A stretch of 32,590 nt of DNA from Chloroflexota bacterium (GTDB taxonomy: Bacteria > Chloroflexota > Anaerolineae > Anaerolineales > UBA11579): positions 1-32,590 of the forward strand of contig JABJGH010000043.1 of the NCBI GenBank assembly GCA_018662365.1. The letters are read 5' to 3'. Numbering within the stretch: position 1 is the stretch's first letter; each line of letters starts with the position of its first letter. The notes beneath the pieces were generated by a model, which was given only the letters and a program-made list of their open reading frames with translations, ran no database searches and was not told the DNA's origin. Shown in pieces: positions 31,651-32,590 of this stretch. The translations under genes and the position numbers were made by a program.

Positions 31651-32590
31651 TTAGATTATTGCAGTGAGACCTGGTGCGGGCGTGTTTCGAATTTGCGCTC
31701 CCGGAATAGTTTCATCCAATAAGGTCAGGATATCTTCAACCTTTCCATCTTCGGCTAGAGATATCAAGTCCGAAACAACTACTTGTAAATCTTTTTCTGA
31801 TAATAAGCCTTCTTCTAATAGGCGTGTGATCTCAGGGTGATCTGTTTTTTCTAGGGTTGAATTCTCATCCCATAGCTCTTCGTAAAGTTTTTCGCCAGGA
31901 CGTAATCCGGTAACTTCTATTTCAATATCCAATCCCGGTTCAAGCCCAGAAAGTTTGATTAGGTCTGATGCAAGATCGTAGATACGAACAGGTTTGCCCA
32001 TATCAAGCACAAAAACTTCTCCACCTGTGCCCATTGAAAAGGCTTGAAGAACTAGATGAACTGCTTCTGGAATCGTCATAAAATAACGTTCAATGTCTGG
32101 ATGGGTCACAGTGATCGGACCCCCATCCGCAATCTGGCGTTTGAAAAGTGGGACAACGCTCCCACGACTGCCAAGCACATTGCCAAAACGAACTACAGAA
32201 AAATCTAAGCCACTCTGATTGGCTGCATTGAGGACAACTAGCTCTGCAATACGCTTAGTGGCACCCATCACGCTGGTAGGTGCAACCGCTTTATCTGAAG
32301 AGATCATCACTAGTCGGGGAACTTGATGTTTTGCTGCAACTTCTACTACATTTTTCGTACCAAATATATTGTTAGTAACAGCTTCCTCAACATTTTTTTC
32401 CATCATCGGCACATGCTTATGAGCTGCTGCATGAAAAACGACTTCCGGTTGAAATTTTGTAAAAATTTGCTCTAACCTTCTCTTGTTTCGCACATCAACA
32501 ACCACAGGATGCAAATCCAATTGAGGATGGTTAGATCTTAACTCTAGTAACATTTCAAAAAGGCTGTTTTCACCATGGCCAACCAATACC
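31651..32590 (-). CDS. CapD-like nucleotide-sugar dehydratase/epimerase (5' end outside window)
   Basis: The right edge cuts the gene: the frame stays open to base 32590 and the visible part holds 313 codons. Recognisable segments of the extended SDR polysaccharide-biosynthesis group (WbpM/FlaA1/CapD): VVFHAAAHKHVPMMEKN, VEEAVTNNIFGTKNVVE, MISSDKAVAPTSVMGATKRIAEL (catalytic S/DK..M..K replacing YxxxK), VRFGNVLGSRGSVVPLFKRQI, HPDIERYFMTIPEAVHLVLQA, GGEVFVLDMGKP and GLRPGEKLYEEL. The GAGGSIG cofactor motif and the usual membrane domain would lie beyond the edge. The likely reaction is 4,6-dehydration or epimerisation of a UDP-sugar for a cell-surface glycan. It is the first visible gene of the operon with femAB and the desulfhydrase. 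Confidence 0.93.
   Translation of the reverse strand, partial: VLVGHGENSLFEMLLELRSNHPQLDLHPVVVDVRNKRRLEQIFTKFQPEVVFHAAAHKHVPMMEKNVEEAVTNNIFGTKNVVEVAAKHQVPRLVMISSDKAVAPTSVMGATKRIAELVVLNAANQSGLDFSVVRFGNVLGSRGSVVPLFKRQIADGGPITVTHPDIERYFMTIPEAVHLVLQAFSMGTGGEVFVLDMGKPVRIYDLASDLIKLSGLEPGLDIEIEVTGLRPGEKLYEELWDENSTLEKTDHPEITRLLEEGLLSEKDLQVVVSDLISLAEDGKVEDILTLLDETIPGAQIRNTPAPGLTAII

Overview
The window looks like chromosomal DNA from an uncultured member of the Chloroflexota, most likely Anaerolineae. This is inferred from the gene content and from exported proteins with long Thr-Pro spacers (residues mostly T, P, S); no 16S rRNA or other phylogenetic marker is present. Base composition is moderate to AT-rich. 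Nearly all of it is chromosomal housekeeping or metabolic DNA, with no transposase, phage gene or CRISPR array. The least ordinary parts are the left-edge hairpin repeats, the sulfur cluster, an AT-rich stretch of lipoproteins and an AlbA_2 gene, and several small regulatory structures.

Layout. 1-255: three copies of a 35-bp hairpin repeat. 425-3806: a reduced-sulfur module with an ArsR-type repressor, an SQR-like flavoprotein, a DUF1641 protein, a DsrC/TusE-like carrier and a DsrE2-like protein, closed by a strong terminator. 3889-5084: a close paralog of the same repressor followed by a YwiC-like membrane protein. 5098-7641 (minus): an orphan ORF and two unrecognised lipoproteins. 7895-9856: an LLM flavin oxidoreductase, a divergent DUF1989 protein, and a 26-residue lysine-rich protein on the minus strand. 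10129-12111: a lipoprotein and a stand-alone Schlafen-type AlbA_2 protein. 12231-13762: a CBS-pair protein, tRNA-Leu(UAA) and a PHP phosphoesterase. 13964-15872: the pseudouridine catabolism pair psuK-psuG, divergent from the PHP gene across a region with a perfect 14-bp inverted repeat that covers both predicted -10 boxes. 15940-19940: envelope genes (a Thr-Pro-rich membrane protein, a DUF4013 protein, a Tat-exported L,D-transpeptidase) and an aldo/keto reductase. 19945-22166 (minus): a MoxR-DUF58 pair. 22406-28520 (plus): HIT, YqeY, PgpH-type HD hydrolase, YbeY, DgkA, endonuclease IV-like protein, an FeS uracil-DNA glycosylase and a small membrane protein. 28540 to the right edge (minus): a CapD-like nucleotide-sugar enzyme (cut by the edge), two FemAB-type transferases and a D-cysteine desulfhydrase-like enzyme.

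How the genes may work together. In the sulfur module, the flavoprotein could oxidise sulfide or persulfide at the membrane and pass sulfane sulfur to the single-cysteine DsrC/TusE-like carrier and the DsrE2-like protein, under a repressor that keeps one conserved cysteine. The psuK-psuG pair splits pseudouridine into uracil and ribose 5-phosphate. The pgpH-ybeY-dgkA order is a familiar bacterial synteny joining c-di-AMP turnover, rRNA maturation and lipid recycling. nfo and udg overlap and form a small base-excision-repair unit. The right-hand cluster and the L,D-transpeptidase point to a peptidoglycan wall with modified stem peptides or cross-links.
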